In this document: positions 18,415 to 27,508 of the stretch, in pieces
How the letters are laid out: each line of letters opens with the position of its first letter
Numbering within the stretch: position 1 is the stretch's first letter
Assembly (NCBI RefSeq): GCF_050402865.1
Contig: NZ_BAABMF010000008.1
Coordinates: 62,001 to 126,000 of the forward strand
Reading direction: 5' to 3'
DNA length: 64,000 nt
Source: Clostridium_AF sediminicola
GTDB taxonomy: Bacteria > Bacillota > Clostridia > Clostridiales > Clostridiaceae
Position numbers and translations under genes: made by a program
Notes under the pieces: generated by a model
Told to the model about the DNA's origin: nothing
Database searches by the model: none
The model's input: only the letters and a program-made list of their open reading frames with translations

Positions 18415-20010
18415 ATGAAATGGCTTAAAAGCTTAGCAGCAACTCTATTAGTAGTTTTTGTATTAGTAACATTGGATTTTGTTCCTACTATCTCAACTAG
18501 TGCAACAGCTGAGAATAATAATACTACCATTGATAATATAATCTTTCCTCATGATAAAGTTATAGATGTTAATATTCAAATTGATGAAGATGTATACCAA
18601 GAAATGAATGCTAATGCCATGTCTGAAGAAATTGTTATGGCAGATATAACTTACAATGGCTATACATTTAGTGATATTGGTATACGACCAAAAGGAAATT
18701 CTAGTTTGAAATCTGTAGCTAATTCTGAGAGTGATAGATATAGTTTTAAAATTGACTTTAATTATTATTTAGAAGATCAGAGTTTTTATGGCATAACTAA
18801 AATCAATCTCAATAACTTATTTTCTGATTCATCAATGATGGCAGAATATTTAGGTTATGAAATGTTACAAGATTTAGATGCTGTTTCTTCTAGAACTAGT
18901 TATGTTGCCTTATCTATTAATGGAGAATATTTTGGTTTATATTTAGCTGTGGAACAAGTAAATGACTCTTTCTTAGTTGAAAACTTTGATAATGATTTAG
19001 GTGAATTATACAAACCTGACATGGGAACAGGCTCAGATTTATCATATATCTCTGATGATGGTATGGACTATACTGGAATGTTTCCTGAGAATATGGAAAA
19101 CTATGATAATGAATCACTAGCCGAACTTATAAAAATAATAGAAACTGATGGCGATTTAGATTCAATATTTAATGTAGATTCTTTCTTAAAGTATTTGGCT
19201 GTTAGTACCATGAGTATACATCTAGACAGTTATCAAGGTGGTATGTTCCATAATTACTATCTATACAACAACGACGGCATCTTTGAATGGATTTCTTGGG
19301 ATTTAAATATGATTTTTAATGGATTTCCAATGTCAAGTTTAACTGATTTGGAAGCCACTGAGTTTTTAATTGATGAACCAGTAAAAGGTTCAATGGATAA
19401 TTACCCATTAATCCAAGCTATTTTTCACAATGAAGAATATGTAGAAAAATATCATGAATATCTTCAAGCTCTATCAGAAGGATATCTAGAAAAAGATACT
19501 ATAAATGAAAAAGTATTATCTGTATACGAAATGATAAAAAATTATGTTGAGATAGATCCAACCTCTTTTTACTCATATGAAGAGTTTGAAAAAACTTTGT
19601 TTCAAGATGAAGGCGAAAGCATAAGTCTATTAAACTTTATTGAAAAGAGAGTAGATAATGTATCAAAGCAACTTTCATCAGAAATTCCTAGTACCAATAA
19701 CGGAGATGGTAATACCGGAACTGGTGATAATGGACGCAGGTCCGGTAAAAATGGTATGGGTCAAAAACCTGAAGGTATGGAAGGCAAAATGCCTAATGGT
19801 ATGAATGGTCAAAAAGCCGATGGTACCAACGGTGAGAGACCAGAAGGTATGAATAATAAAATGCCAGATGATATGAAACAAATGAACCAAGAAAATGGTA
19901 CAACTTCTACTGAACCTATTGATCCTACAACCAGTTTTATAAATACTATTGGATTGTTAATAATGACTATTGTAATGATTGGAACAAGTGTAGTTTTATC
20001 TAAAAAATAA
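18415..20010 (+). CDS. CotH kinase-family protein, secreted and membrane-anchored
   Basis: 531 residues. Signal sequence about 1-30; CotH kinase-like domain about 60-400 with IRPKGNSSLKS, FKIDFNYYL, LAVEQVNDSF and the WISWDLNMIFNGF active-site region (WDLN instead of the more usual WDxD). Residues about 425-495 are rich in Gly, Met, Asn and Pro, with degenerate repeats of the PEGM/KMPNGMN type, followed by a C-terminal membrane segment and KK. CotH proteins are atypical secreted protein kinases. Third gene of the VTC operon; closed by a strong terminator. Confidence 0.88.
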   Translation: MKWLKSLAATLLVVFVLVTLDFVPTISTSATAENNNTTIDNIIFPHDKVIDVNIQIDEDVYQEMNANAMSEEIVMADITYNGYTFSDIGIRPKGNSSLKSVANSESDRYSFKIDFNYYLEDQSFYGITKINLNNLFSDSSMMAEYLGYEMLQDLDAVSSRTSYVALSINGEYFGLYLAVEQVNDSFLVENFDNDLGELYKPDMGTGSDLSYISDDGMDYTGMFPENMENYDNESLAELIKIIETDGDLDSIFNVDSFLKYLAVSTMSIHLDSYQGGMFHNYYLYNNDGIFEWISWDLNMIFNGFPMSSLTDLEATEFLIDEPVKGSMDNYPLIQAIFHNEEYVEKYHEYLQALSEGYLEKDTINEKVLSVYEMIKNYVEIDPTSFYSYEEFEKTLFQDEGESISLLNFIEKRVDNVSKQLSSEIPSTNNGDGNTGTGDNGRRSGKNGMGQKPEGMEGKMPNGMNGQKADGTNGERPEGMNNKMPDDMKQMNQENGTTSTEPIDPTTSFINTIGLLIMTIVMIGTSVVLSKK

Positions 20011-20050
20011 TAAGACAAAAGGATGCAGGTATGTATCCTTTTGTCTTATT
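20009..20050 (+). terminator. Hairpin terminator of the VTC-DUF4956-CotH operon
   Basis: A 16-bp perfect stem (AATAAGACAAAAGGAT with ATCCTTTTGTCTTATT) and 10-base loop, starting within the cotH-like stop codon. It also faces the chemoreceptor gene ending at 20094. Confidence 0.85.
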
Positions 20051-20093
20051 TAATTTAGCTTAATATTTTAATTCAGAAAGATCAGTCAAATGC

Positions 20094-22697
20094 TTAATTA
20101 CTGTTTTTTTCACTTAAACTTTCAATCATCCTTATTACCTCTGAATTTAGGCCTTCAACCCCTTTATAAGAAACTATTTCATTACATTCTTTTAGTTTGA
20201 ATTTAGCTACTCCATTTTTAAGCATTTGTGCTTGACTTGAAAGTTCTTCACTCGCAGCAGCTGTTTCTTCTGATGTTGCTGAAGTAGTTTGTACAACATT
20301 AGCTATTTGATTAACACCTTGATTGATTTGCTCAACCCCTAATGCTTGTTCATTAGAAGCAATGGCTATTTCACTAACTAAATTAGACGCTTTTGTAACA
20401 CCATTAACAATATTATTAAGTGCCTCTGCTGTAACATTAGCAATTTTAGTCCCATCTTCTACTTTTGCTATAGAATTTTCAATCATTATTGTTGTTTCTT
20501 TAGCTGCATTGGCAGAACGTGCTGCAAGGTTTCTGACTTCTTCAGCAACTACTGCAAAACCCTTACCATGTTCTCCAGCTCTAGCTGCTTCTACCGCTGC
20601 ATTAAGAGCTAAGATATTTGTTTGAAAAGCAATTTCATCAATAACCTTAATAATTTTAGAAATATTATTTGAAGAATCATTAATTTCAGCCATTGCTGTT
20701 AACATTTCTTGCATTTGTGTATTTCCTTCAGCTGCATTAGCTTTAGCTATCTCTGCAAGATTATTAGCTTCATTAGCATTTTGTGCATTTTGTTTAGTTT
20801 GTGCAGCAATTTCTTCAATAGTTGCAGTTAACTCTTCCACTGAACTTGCTTGCTCAGCAGCCCCTTGTGATAGGGACAAACTTGAATCAGAAACCTGCCT
20901 AGAACCGGTAGCCACTTGATCAGATGCATTATTAATATCTAATAAAACGTCATTTAAAGAATTAATTATAGTATTTAATGAAGTTTTTATTTCTTCAAAA
21001 TCTCCTTTATATTCTCCAGAAGTTTCAACCTCTAAATTCCCCTCAGATATTTGTAACAATATATGAGATATTTCTCCTACATAACTAGATAGACTTTCAA
21101 TTGCTTTTTTGAAGTAATTATTTATCTTCATAAAGTTTTCTTTATCTTCAAGAGTATACTCATCTGCTTCAGCAACATTGAAAGCAAGACTTAAATCTCC
21201 CTCTGAAAGTAACTGAAGATTAGTAGCAAGTTTTTCCACCTCAGTATTCTGATAATTCTTCTTTCTTAAGTCCTCAGTTATATCTCTTATAAGTTCTATA
21301 TGACCTATTTTTTCACCATCTTTATTGTATAAATATGATGTATCTATATTAAAATTATGATTATTTTGTTCAAATTTAGTCTGAAATATATTATTTTTTA
21401 ATCTTGCGATACCACATTCTTCTGTATTACATATATGTGAGTTCCAATTAGAACATTGCTTTCCAATTATATCTTCTTTATTTACATCAATAGCTCTTGT
21501 CACTGCTTTGTTTATGAATGTCCAATTCATATCTAAATCTGTTACTGATATAGGATTAGGTATAGAATTCAATATACTCTCAAACCAATAAATTTTATCT
21601 ACCACTGTATCAAGTGTATCATTTACACCTTGTACTATTTTTTTATAACCACCATTAAATTTCTCTATATCACCTCGTGTATCAAATCTACCCTCTACTG
21701 CTTCTGTTGTGAGCATGTTAGTTTCATCAACAAGATTTCTCAATGTCTCAACAACTAGTTTCATACTATTTGCCAATACATCATTTTCAGACTTTGATTT
21801 GACTTCTATAGAAAGATCTCCATAAGCAATTTTTTCAGCTACAGTAGCTTGATCTTTGATATTTTCAATCATTCTTTCAAAAGCTGTAGTAAGCATTCCA
21901 ATTTCATCTTTTGAAGTTGCTTCAACACTTACATCAATATCACCTTTTGCAAGTTTATCTGAAACTTGTACTAATTTTTTTATAGGTTTGCTAATATTGT
22001 TTGATATAAATAGTCCAAGAATAATAGCTATCATTACACCTAGAATTACCACTACAATCATGGTAGTCGACGCGGAGTTAGCAATTACTGTATTTTGTTC
22101 CGATGTTGTAGCAGCTTCATTTACTAATTTGTTAGAAAGAGCTTCTATACAGTACCCTACATTCATCACATTATTTTCTACTTCCATATTGGACACCAAC
22201 TTAGATGCATAACTATCATTGTGTTTATATTCCAACAATAATTCATTCAAAGAATTAGAAAGCTCACTTGTTGCAGTTTGAAGTAGCTCATATATCTTAT
22301 TAGACTCATCTAATTTATTTCTTGATTCTTCAAGTTCTATTATTTTAGTATTAATTGATTTTAAATCTCTTTCAATCTGTTTATACTTACTATCACTCAA
22401 AATCTCATTATCGCCCAAAATCATCTCGTTTATTCCACTTTTTATTGTTTGAAAATTTATTAATATTTCATTACACTTTGCTATCGCAACAGTATTATTT
22501 GTATATAATTCTTTACTCTTACCGTCTATCTTTTGAATACTAATTACACCAATTATACCTACTATCGCTGAAATCATTGCTATAAAGATGAAGGAACTAA
22601 TAAGCCTTGTTGATATTTTAAAACTTCTTAACCGTTTCTTATTTTTTTTGATTTTCTTAGACTTTTCTACCTTTTTCTGCTTCCTAAATACTTTCAT
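20094..22697 (-). CDS. Methyl-accepting chemotaxis protein with PAS domain
   Basis: 867 residues. Membrane segments about 32-54 and 208-230 bracket a helical sensor domain; HAMP follows (about 230-285) with a second HAMP-like stretch; a PAS domain lies about 360-475; the signalling domain (about 590-830) contains the hairpin tip EIAFQTNILALNAAVEAARA. The PAS domain carries cysteines in the pattern CSNWNSHICNTEECGI, seen in some anaerobe sensors and possibly a metal or redox site. Clear AAGGAGG before the ATG. Single gene; ligand unknown. Confidence 0.92.
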   Translation of the reverse strand: MKVFRKQKKVEKSKKIKKNKKRLRSFKISTRLISSFIFIAMISAIVGIIGVISIQKIDGKSKELYTNNTVAIAKCNEILINFQTIKSGINEMILGDNEILSDSKYKQIERDLKSINTKIIELEESRNKLDESNKIYELLQTATSELSNSLNELLLEYKHNDSYASKLVSNMEVENNVMNVGYCIEALSNKLVNEAATTSEQNTVIANSASTTMIVVVILGVMIAIILGLFISNNISKPIKKLVQVSDKLAKGDIDVSVEATSKDEIGMLTTAFERMIENIKDQATVAEKIAYGDLSIEVKSKSENDVLANSMKLVVETLRNLVDETNMLTTEAVEGRFDTRGDIEKFNGGYKKIVQGVNDTLDTVVDKIYWFESILNSIPNPISVTDLDMNWTFINKAVTRAIDVNKEDIIGKQCSNWNSHICNTEECGIARLKNNIFQTKFEQNNHNFNIDTSYLYNKDGEKIGHIELIRDITEDLRKKNYQNTEVEKLATNLQLLSEGDLSLAFNVAEADEYTLEDKENFMKINNYFKKAIESLSSYVGEISHILLQISEGNLEVETSGEYKGDFEEIKTSLNTIINSLNDVLLDINNASDQVATGSRQVSDSSLSLSQGAAEQASSVEELTATIEEIAAQTKQNAQNANEANNLAEIAKANAAEGNTQMQEMLTAMAEINDSSNNISKIIKVIDEIAFQTNILALNAAVEAARAGEHGKGFAVVAEEVRNLAARSANAAKETTIMIENSIAKVEDGTKIANVTAEALNNIVNGVTKASNLVSEIAIASNEQALGVEQINQGVNQIANVVQTTSATSEETAAASEELSSQAQMLKNGVAKFKLKECNEIVSYKGVEGLNSEVIRMIESLSEKNSN

Positions 22698-22999
22698 AAT
22701 TGCTTCCTCCTTAATTTAGATATCATAAAAAATTCTTAAATCTACAGAGAGCTTACAGTAGAGCTGATTTCGATTACATAATGGTGAATTTATTACTATT
22801 TTTAAGTAATTATGGTTGGTATATACTTATCAGCATATATATTATATTACATGATGTATTGATTTCCTAGTATTTCCTTGTTATTTCTATAATATTTTGT
22901 ATTATTATGTAATTTTTCGTATTTATTTTTGTTTATTATTACAATACAATTTGAAATTTCATTAACTTTAAACCATCTTCAATAATGCTTTTGTATACC

Positions 23000-23028
23000 T
23001 TGACTTTTTATGTATGTTTTGTTAAAAT
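23000..23028 (+). promoter_or_regulatory. Sigma-A-like promoter of the NitT/TauT-type ABC operon
   Basis: TTGACT at 23000-23005 and TAAAAT at 23023-23028, 17-base spacer. It would start RNA near 23035 and give a leader of about 178 bases. The rest of the gap 22698-22999 is AT-rich and shows no gene. Confidence 0.6.
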
Positions 23029-23034
23029 AATCAC

Positions 23035-23212
23035 AAAGATTCAAATATTAAGACTTTATTGTTTTTTTATTTGAAATAAACTTCTAAATCTGACAGAGAA
23101 GATTTTTTCTAATCTGAAAGGGAATTAGATATAGAATTGCATCAATCTTTTTTTGTGTAAATACTAACTTTCCCTTTTGGGAAAGTTTTTTGTCGTTAAA
23201 GAAAGGGATCCT
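23035..23212 (+). promoter_or_regulatory. Candidate riboswitch or attenuator leader
   Basis: The leader ends in an intrinsic terminator: AACTTTCCC (23166-23174) pairs with GGGAAAGTT (23179-23187), then a T-run, only 20 bases before the permease start. AAAGGGAA at 23117-23124 is the exact complement of TTCCCTTT at 23170-23177, so an alternative antiterminator is possible. Upstream, TTCAAATA and TATTTGAA near 23040-23085 can close a first stem. I see no TPP, guanidine, SAM or other class signature that I know. Confidence 0.6.
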
Positions 23213-23962
23213 ATGAAAAAACTAAAAGGGCTTTTATTACCATTATTACTAATATTTGTATGGATGATTGTAGACAGGCTACATATTTTTAATAGTTATA
23301 TCATCCCCTCTCCAACAACTATATTAATTACTACTATAGAACTTCTCAAATCCGGTGAGCTTGCTAAAAACTTGATGATTAGTTTGAATAGAGTTATTGT
23401 TGGATTTTCAATTACATTTTTAATTGCATTTCCCCTTGCTATATTTCTTGGTAGAAGAAAAAAAGTTTTACCTTATGTTGAACCATTTTTAGAATTTATG
23501 CGACATATTCCACCGATAGCAATGATTCCAATATTAATACTTTGGCTTGGAATTGGTGAATCTTCTAAACTTGTTATAATCATATTAGCCACTTTTTTCC
23601 CAATTTTTTCTAATACATTAACAGGAATAACAAATTACGATGAAAAACTCTTAGAAGTTGGTGAAGTCTTTCATTTTAGTAATATAGATAAATTCACTAA
23701 AATAATATTTCCACAAGCATTACCTTCTATTTTAACCGGAATTCAACTAGGCCTTGGATATAGTTGGAGATCTTTAATGGGTGCAGAACTTGTAGCTGCA
23801 TCTTCTGGTATTGGTTATATGATAATAGATGCAGAGCAGCTTTCCAGACCAGATATAGTAATAGTAGGTATATTATCTATAGGAATTTTAGGATATGCAG
23901 TAGATTATATCTTTTTAAAACTTTCAAAAAAAATATTGAATTCTTACGGAAAGGAATTTTAA
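23213..23962 (+). CDS. ABC transporter permease, NitT/TauT family
   Basis: 249 residues from the ATG at 23213. A TTG farther upstream is in frame but lies in the terminator hairpin of the leader. Six membrane segments and the permease EAA-type loop near residues 150-175 (GEVFHFSNIDKFTKIIFPQALP). SsuC/TauC-like. First gene of an operon with ATPase and binding lipoprotein; members import sulfonates, nitrate, or vitamin precursors. Substrate is not decided by the sequence. Confidence 0.9.
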   Translation: MKKLKGLLLPLLLIFVWMIVDRLHIFNSYIIPSPTTILITTIELLKSGELAKNLMISLNRVIVGFSITFLIAFPLAIFLGRRKKVLPYVEPFLEFMRHIPPIAMIPILILWLGIGESSKLVIIILATFFPIFSNTLTGITNYDEKLLEVGEVFHFSNIDKFTKIIFPQALPSILTGIQLGLGYSWRSLMGAELVAASSGIGYMIIDAEQLSRPDIVIVGILSIGILGYAVDYIFLKLSKKILNSYGKEF

Positions 23963-23963
23963 T

Positions 23964-24725
23964 ATGTCAGGATTAATACTTAAAAATCTTTGTAAAACTT
24001 ATGAAATTGAAAATAAAAAAGTTCATGCATTAAAAAATATAAATTTAAATATTGCTAAAGGAAGCTTTGTTACTATAGTTGGTAAAAGCGGTTGTGGAAA
24101 AAGCACTTTATTAAGACTCCTTTGTGGTTTAGAAAAAACTTCATCAGGTTCTATTGAATTTACAAATAATGATAACAATAAATCGCCTAAAGTTTCCATA
24201 GTGTTTCAAGAACCACGACTAATGTCTTGGCTGACTGTAGAAGAAAATATGGCCTTTTCTCTTAATAATTGCAAAGATAAAACTTATATAAATAAGACAG
24301 TAGCTAAATACTTAAAATTACTTGGACTTTATGAATTCAGAAAAGCTTACCCTTCTCAAATTTCAGGAGGGATGGCTCAAAGAACAGCTCTAGGGCGAAC
24401 TCTTTGTTATGATCCAGATATCATTTTAATGGATGAGCCTTTAGGTGCTTTAGATTATTTTAATAGGCAAAAACTTCAAAATGAATTAGTTAATATCTTT
24501 ACAAAAACAGGTAAAACAATTATATTTGTAACTCATGATGTTGATGAAGCAATCTCTTTAGGCCAAAAAATTATAGTTTTAGATGATGGTTATTTAAAAG
24601 ATACTATTGATATTAATATGAATTATTTCAGAGATTCAAACAGTACTGACTTCTTGAATTTCAGAAAATATATTTTAAACAAATTTAATAATTTTTCAGA
24701 GGAGGATTTAAATGAAATTTTTTAA
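23964..24725 (+). CDS. ABC transporter ATP-binding protein, NitT/TauT family
   Basis: 253 residues. Walker A GKSGCGKSTLL, Q-loop VFQEPRLMSW typical of SsuB/TauB, signature QISGGMAQRTAL, Walker B IILMDEPLGALD, H-loop VTHDVDEA. It follows the permease after one base and overlaps the lipoprotein gene by 14 bases, so the three are one translationally coupled unit. Confidence 0.92.
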   Translation: MSGLILKNLCKTYEIENKKVHALKNINLNIAKGSFVTIVGKSGCGKSTLLRLLCGLEKTSSGSIEFTNNDNNKSPKVSIVFQEPRLMSWLTVEENMAFSLNNCKDKTYINKTVAKYLKLLGLYEFRKAYPSQISGGMAQRTALGRTLCYDPDIILMDEPLGALDYFNRQKLQNELVNIFTKTGKTIIFVTHDVDEAISLGQKIIVLDDGYLKDTIDINMNYFRDSNSTDFLNFRKYILNKFNNFSEEDLNEIF

Positions 24726-25695
24726 AAAAGGTTCTATATTAATAAGTGTGTTATTGCTTATAACTTCTGTTGGAGGTTGTTCCGAAAAGGAAGTGCCTAG
24801 TTCAGTTTCAGTTGATTCACCAAAAACAATAAATATATCCTATGTTAAAGCACCTTTGAATGTGCCTTCAATAATTGAAAAGAATAAAGAACTTTTCGAG
24901 AATGAGTTTTTAAATGATGACATAGAAATCAACTATCCAGAAATTACATCTGGTGCAAAGATGACAGAAGCAGTAGCAGCTGGTTCTCTAGATTTTTGTA
25001 ACGCAATCGGCGCTACTTCAGTTATATTGGCTGCGGCTAATGGGGTTGATATAAAAATAATAGGTGTATATAGTAGAGCTCCAAAAGCTTTTTCTATAAT
25101 GGCTAAAGATCCATCTATAAAAAGTATAAAGGATTTAAAAGGAAAAAAAATCGTTGGCCCAAAAGGAACAATACTTCATCAATTACTTGTAGGTGCTCTT
25201 GTTAAAGAAGATTTATCCCTTGATGATGTAGAATTTATTAATATGGGTATAGCAAACGGAGTCTCAGCTCTTCTATCCGATAGTGCCGATGCTGTCCTAG
25301 TTGCAGGTGCAGCAACTGATAATGCTAAAGAAAATGGTGCTCATATAGTAACTACTGGCGAAGGTATATTAGATGCAACTATAGTAATAGGGGCAAGTGG
25401 AAAATTCATAGATACTTATCCTGATATAGCTAAGCGATACTTAAAAGTACATAATGAAAGTCTTGAGTTTATGAAAAAAAATCCAGATGAAACTTTTGAA
25501 TTAACATCAAAAGAAACTAAACTTTCTTTAGATCAGGTCAAAAAAATGTATTCTTTATACAATTTTGATCCTACTATTTCAGAAAGTGACATTAAGGAAT
25601 TAGGAAAAACACAAGAATTTTTGAAGGAAAATGGCATGCTTACTAAAACTATAGATATTAAAAGTTTAATAGAAGATTTGAATGATAATAAGTAA
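24712..25695 (+). CDS. ABC transporter substrate-binding lipoprotein, SsuA/NMT1-like
   Basis: 327 residues. Lipoprotein signal with lipobox SVGGC (Cys about residue 23). The mature protein follows the NMT1/SsuA-like fold: GSLDFCNAIGATSVILAAANG, IKDLKGKKIVGPKGTILHQLL, and a helical C-terminus. GGAGG before the ATG is inside the ATPase gene. It defines substrate for the importer; family members bind aliphatic sulfonates, taurine, or pyrimidine thiamine precursors, and I cannot choose among them. Confidence 0.9.
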   Translation: MKFFKKGSILISVLLLITSVGGCSEKEVPSSVSVDSPKTINISYVKAPLNVPSIIEKNKELFENEFLNDDIEINYPEITSGAKMTEAVAAGSLDFCNAIGATSVILAAANGVDIKIIGVYSRAPKAFSIMAKDPSIKSIKDLKGKKIVGPKGTILHQLLVGALVKEDLSLDDVEFINMGIANGVSALLSDSADAVLVAGAATDNAKENGAHIVTTGEGILDATIVIGASGKFIDTYPDIAKRYLKVHNESLEFMKKNPDETFELTSKETKLSLDQVKKMYSLYNFDPTISESDIKELGKTQEFLKENGMLTKTIDIKSLIEDLNDNK

Positions 25696-25728
25696 CACTA
25701 AAAATCCATAATGAAATTACTAATACTT

Positions 25729-25761
25729 ATACCAGCCGTCGTGTTTCCCGACGGCTGGTAT
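25729..25761. terminator. Hairpin terminator, CCGTCG family
   Basis: 13-bp perfect stem (ATACCAGCCGTCG with CGACGGCTGGTAT), 7-base loop, T-run after it. It closes the ABC operon (+) and the small gene ending at 25769 (-). Confidence 0.85.
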
Positions 25762-25768
25762 TTGAAAA

Positions 25769-26131
25769 TTATACTTTTAGTCCATTTATTATGATTGCCT
25801 GCCCTTGAGGTGGAATGCTCTTAGTTAATATACCATTAAAAATGACATCTACTTTGTCACCAATTTTCAATTCATCAAAAGTCATAATTATTGTATGTTC
25901 TCCTATATGAAAAACATATTCATTACCTTTTTCATCTTCCATTAATAATGACCTTTTTTCATCATTAACGATAATTTTTTTTATCTTTCCTGAAATCATT
26001 TCATACATATCTTTTTCTACTTCTTTTAGTTCATTCTCATGAATTTCATCAGTTAACCCATAGACATTATTGAAAGAACCTGCAAAACACATAAGAAAAA
26101 TCAATGCTACTGCAAAAATTTTAGATTTCAT
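25769..26131 (-). CDS. Small secreted protein, function unknown
   Basis: 120 residues: signal peptide about 1-25 (cut near VYG), a charged linker, and a beta-rich domain (about 50-120) with SGKIKKI, LLMEDEKGNEYVFHIG, and IGDKVDVIFNG, which suggests a small OB-like or SH3-like barrel. A single cysteine sits in the signal peptide. Divergent from the DUF169 gene with 137 bp between. No family name recognised. Confidence 0.7.
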   Translation of the reverse strand: MKSKIFAVALIFLMCFAGSFNNVYGLTDEIHENELKEVEKDMYEMISGKIKKIIVNDEKRSLLMEDEKGNEYVFHIGEHTIIMTFDELKIGDKVDVIFNGILTKSIPPQGQAIIINGLKV

Positions 26132-26268
26132 TTACCTCATTCCTTTACACATTTTTTATCTATAATTAGTATGTGTTATTTTATAGGTAAACTATACGTA
26201 TATTGTTGGTATTTTTTATCAGTGCTATAATAGCCTTAAATGAAACTTTATACGAGGAGGATTGTATT

Positions 26269-26985
26269 ATGAATTATAAAGAACTATCTGAACAGCTAAA
26301 TAGCATTTTAAAAATGAAGCATTCCGCAGTAGGCATAAAATTATTGACAGAAAATGAATCTCTAGATGGATATGATTCAAGTACCAAATACACTTTTTGT
26401 CAATTTATTATGAAAGCACGCGAAGGAAGCAAGCTTTTGGCTAACGGAGATAACATAGCATGCGCAAATGGCGCTTCAGCATTAGGTTTTATGCCAGTTC
26501 CTGATAAACTTATGTCTGGTGAATTTTTATCTACTATCGGCTCTTTTCAAAGAGAAGCAGGAAAAAAAACAATGGAACTTATGCCTCGTTTTGAACAAAA
26601 CCAATATACTGGCATAGCATTATCACCATTAGAAGATGTTGATTTTGACCCTGATATTATCGTTCTAGAAACTCTTCCTGAACAAATTATGTGGTTAAAT
26701 CTAGCTTCTATTCATCAAACAGGCGGAAGACTTAATTTTAGCACTAGTGTTTCAAACGGTACATGCGTGGATATGACTGTTGTTCCTCACTTAACTGGAG
26801 GAATTAATGTTAGTACAGGCTGTTATGGTTGTAGAAATGCTACAAATGTTGCAGATGAATACTTATATGCTGGATTTCCAGGTAGTCAGCTAGAATCTAT
26901 TGTAAACTCGCTGGCTCTAATTAATGAAAAAGCAATGCCAAGAACAAGAGAAAAAAGAGCTTATAATAGATTAATAAAAAAATAA
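26269..26985 (+). CDS. DUF169 family protein
   Basis: 238 residues from the ATG at 26269, which follows GAGGAGG; the upstream ORF extension lacks a ribosome site. The protein matches DUF169 (ArcR-like) in its N-terminal HSAVGIKLL, in the conserved cysteines (FCQFIMKAREG, ACANGASALGF, TGCYGCRNATN), and a length near 240. CYGCR and the other cysteines could hold a metal or cluster. Function of the family is unknown. Closed by a terminator at 27003. Confidence 0.85.
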   Translation: MNYKELSEQLNSILKMKHSAVGIKLLTENESLDGYDSSTKYTFCQFIMKAREGSKLLANGDNIACANGASALGFMPVPDKLMSGEFLSTIGSFQREAGKKTMELMPRFEQNQYTGIALSPLEDVDFDPDIIVLETLPEQIMWLNLASIHQTGGRLNFSTSVSNGTCVDMTVVPHLTGGINVSTGCYGCRNATNVADEYLYAGFPGSQLESIVNSLALINEKAMPRTREKRAYNRLIKK

Positions 26986-27002
26986 TTTAGAAGTTTATAC
27001 AT

Positions 27003-27030
27003 AAACCAGCATAAAATTTGCTGGTTTTTT
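27003..27030 (+). terminator. Hairpin terminator of the DUF169 gene
   Basis: 9-bp stem (AAACCAGCA with TGCTGGTTT), 7-base loop, then a run of T. Confidence 0.8.
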
Positions 27031-27150
27031 TGCTTAAATCTGATGTGATATTCCATATATAAATTTTTGAAACATTTTTCTAGTTTTTTTGTCTTATTAT
27101 ATATAGTGAATAATAAAGTATGTAAATCTAATATTTTAGGAGGAAATTCT

Positions 27151-27381
27151 ATGAATAATAATGCAAAAACAATAAGTTGTTTAAGATGTAACTCAATAAT
27201 GCAATATCTAAAAGAGTACAGATTTGATTCTCAAGATAATAATAGAGGTATACTGGGGGCTCTATTTGATGTAGAAGAACACCTTATGTTCAAAGTATAT
27301 GTATGTCCGAAATGTAGACACACAGAATTCTTTTATATAGGGGCTAGAAAAGGATTTGATGAGTGGAATGATTGGGCATAA
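27151..27381 (+). CDS. Small zinc-ribbon protein
   Basis: 76 residues from the ATG at 27151 after TAGGAGG; the longer ORF from 27067 lacks a ribosome site. Two CxxC knuckles (CLRCN at the N-terminus and CPKCR near residue 54) make a zinc ribbon. The central stretch and TEFFY resemble small nucleic-acid-binding zinc-ribbon proteins of Clostridia. Single gene. Confidence 0.8.
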   Translation: MNNNAKTISCLRCNSIMQYLKEYRFDSQDNNRGILGALFDVEEHLMFKVYVCPKCRHTEFFYIGARKGFDEWNDWA

Positions 27382-27417
27382 AACCTAATTTTGAGATATT
27401 TTACTGTTACTTCACAA

Positions 27418-27458
27418 AACCTAGTAGAAATTATACTTATTATAATTTCTACTAGGTT
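27418..27458. terminator. Long bidirectional hairpin terminator
   Basis: 18-bp perfect stem (AACCTAGTAGAAATTATA with its complement), 5-base loop CTTAT, between the convergent zinc-ribbon and prepilin genes. Confidence 0.8.
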
Positions 27459-27508
27459 AAATTAGATTCATCAAACATTAATGATAAATCTAGCAAATAA
27501 TATTCAAT

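Noticed and set aside
23177..23212. TTG start 12 codons upstream for the NitT/TauT permease
   Set aside because: It lies inside the terminator hairpin; the ATG at 23213 has its own ribosome site.
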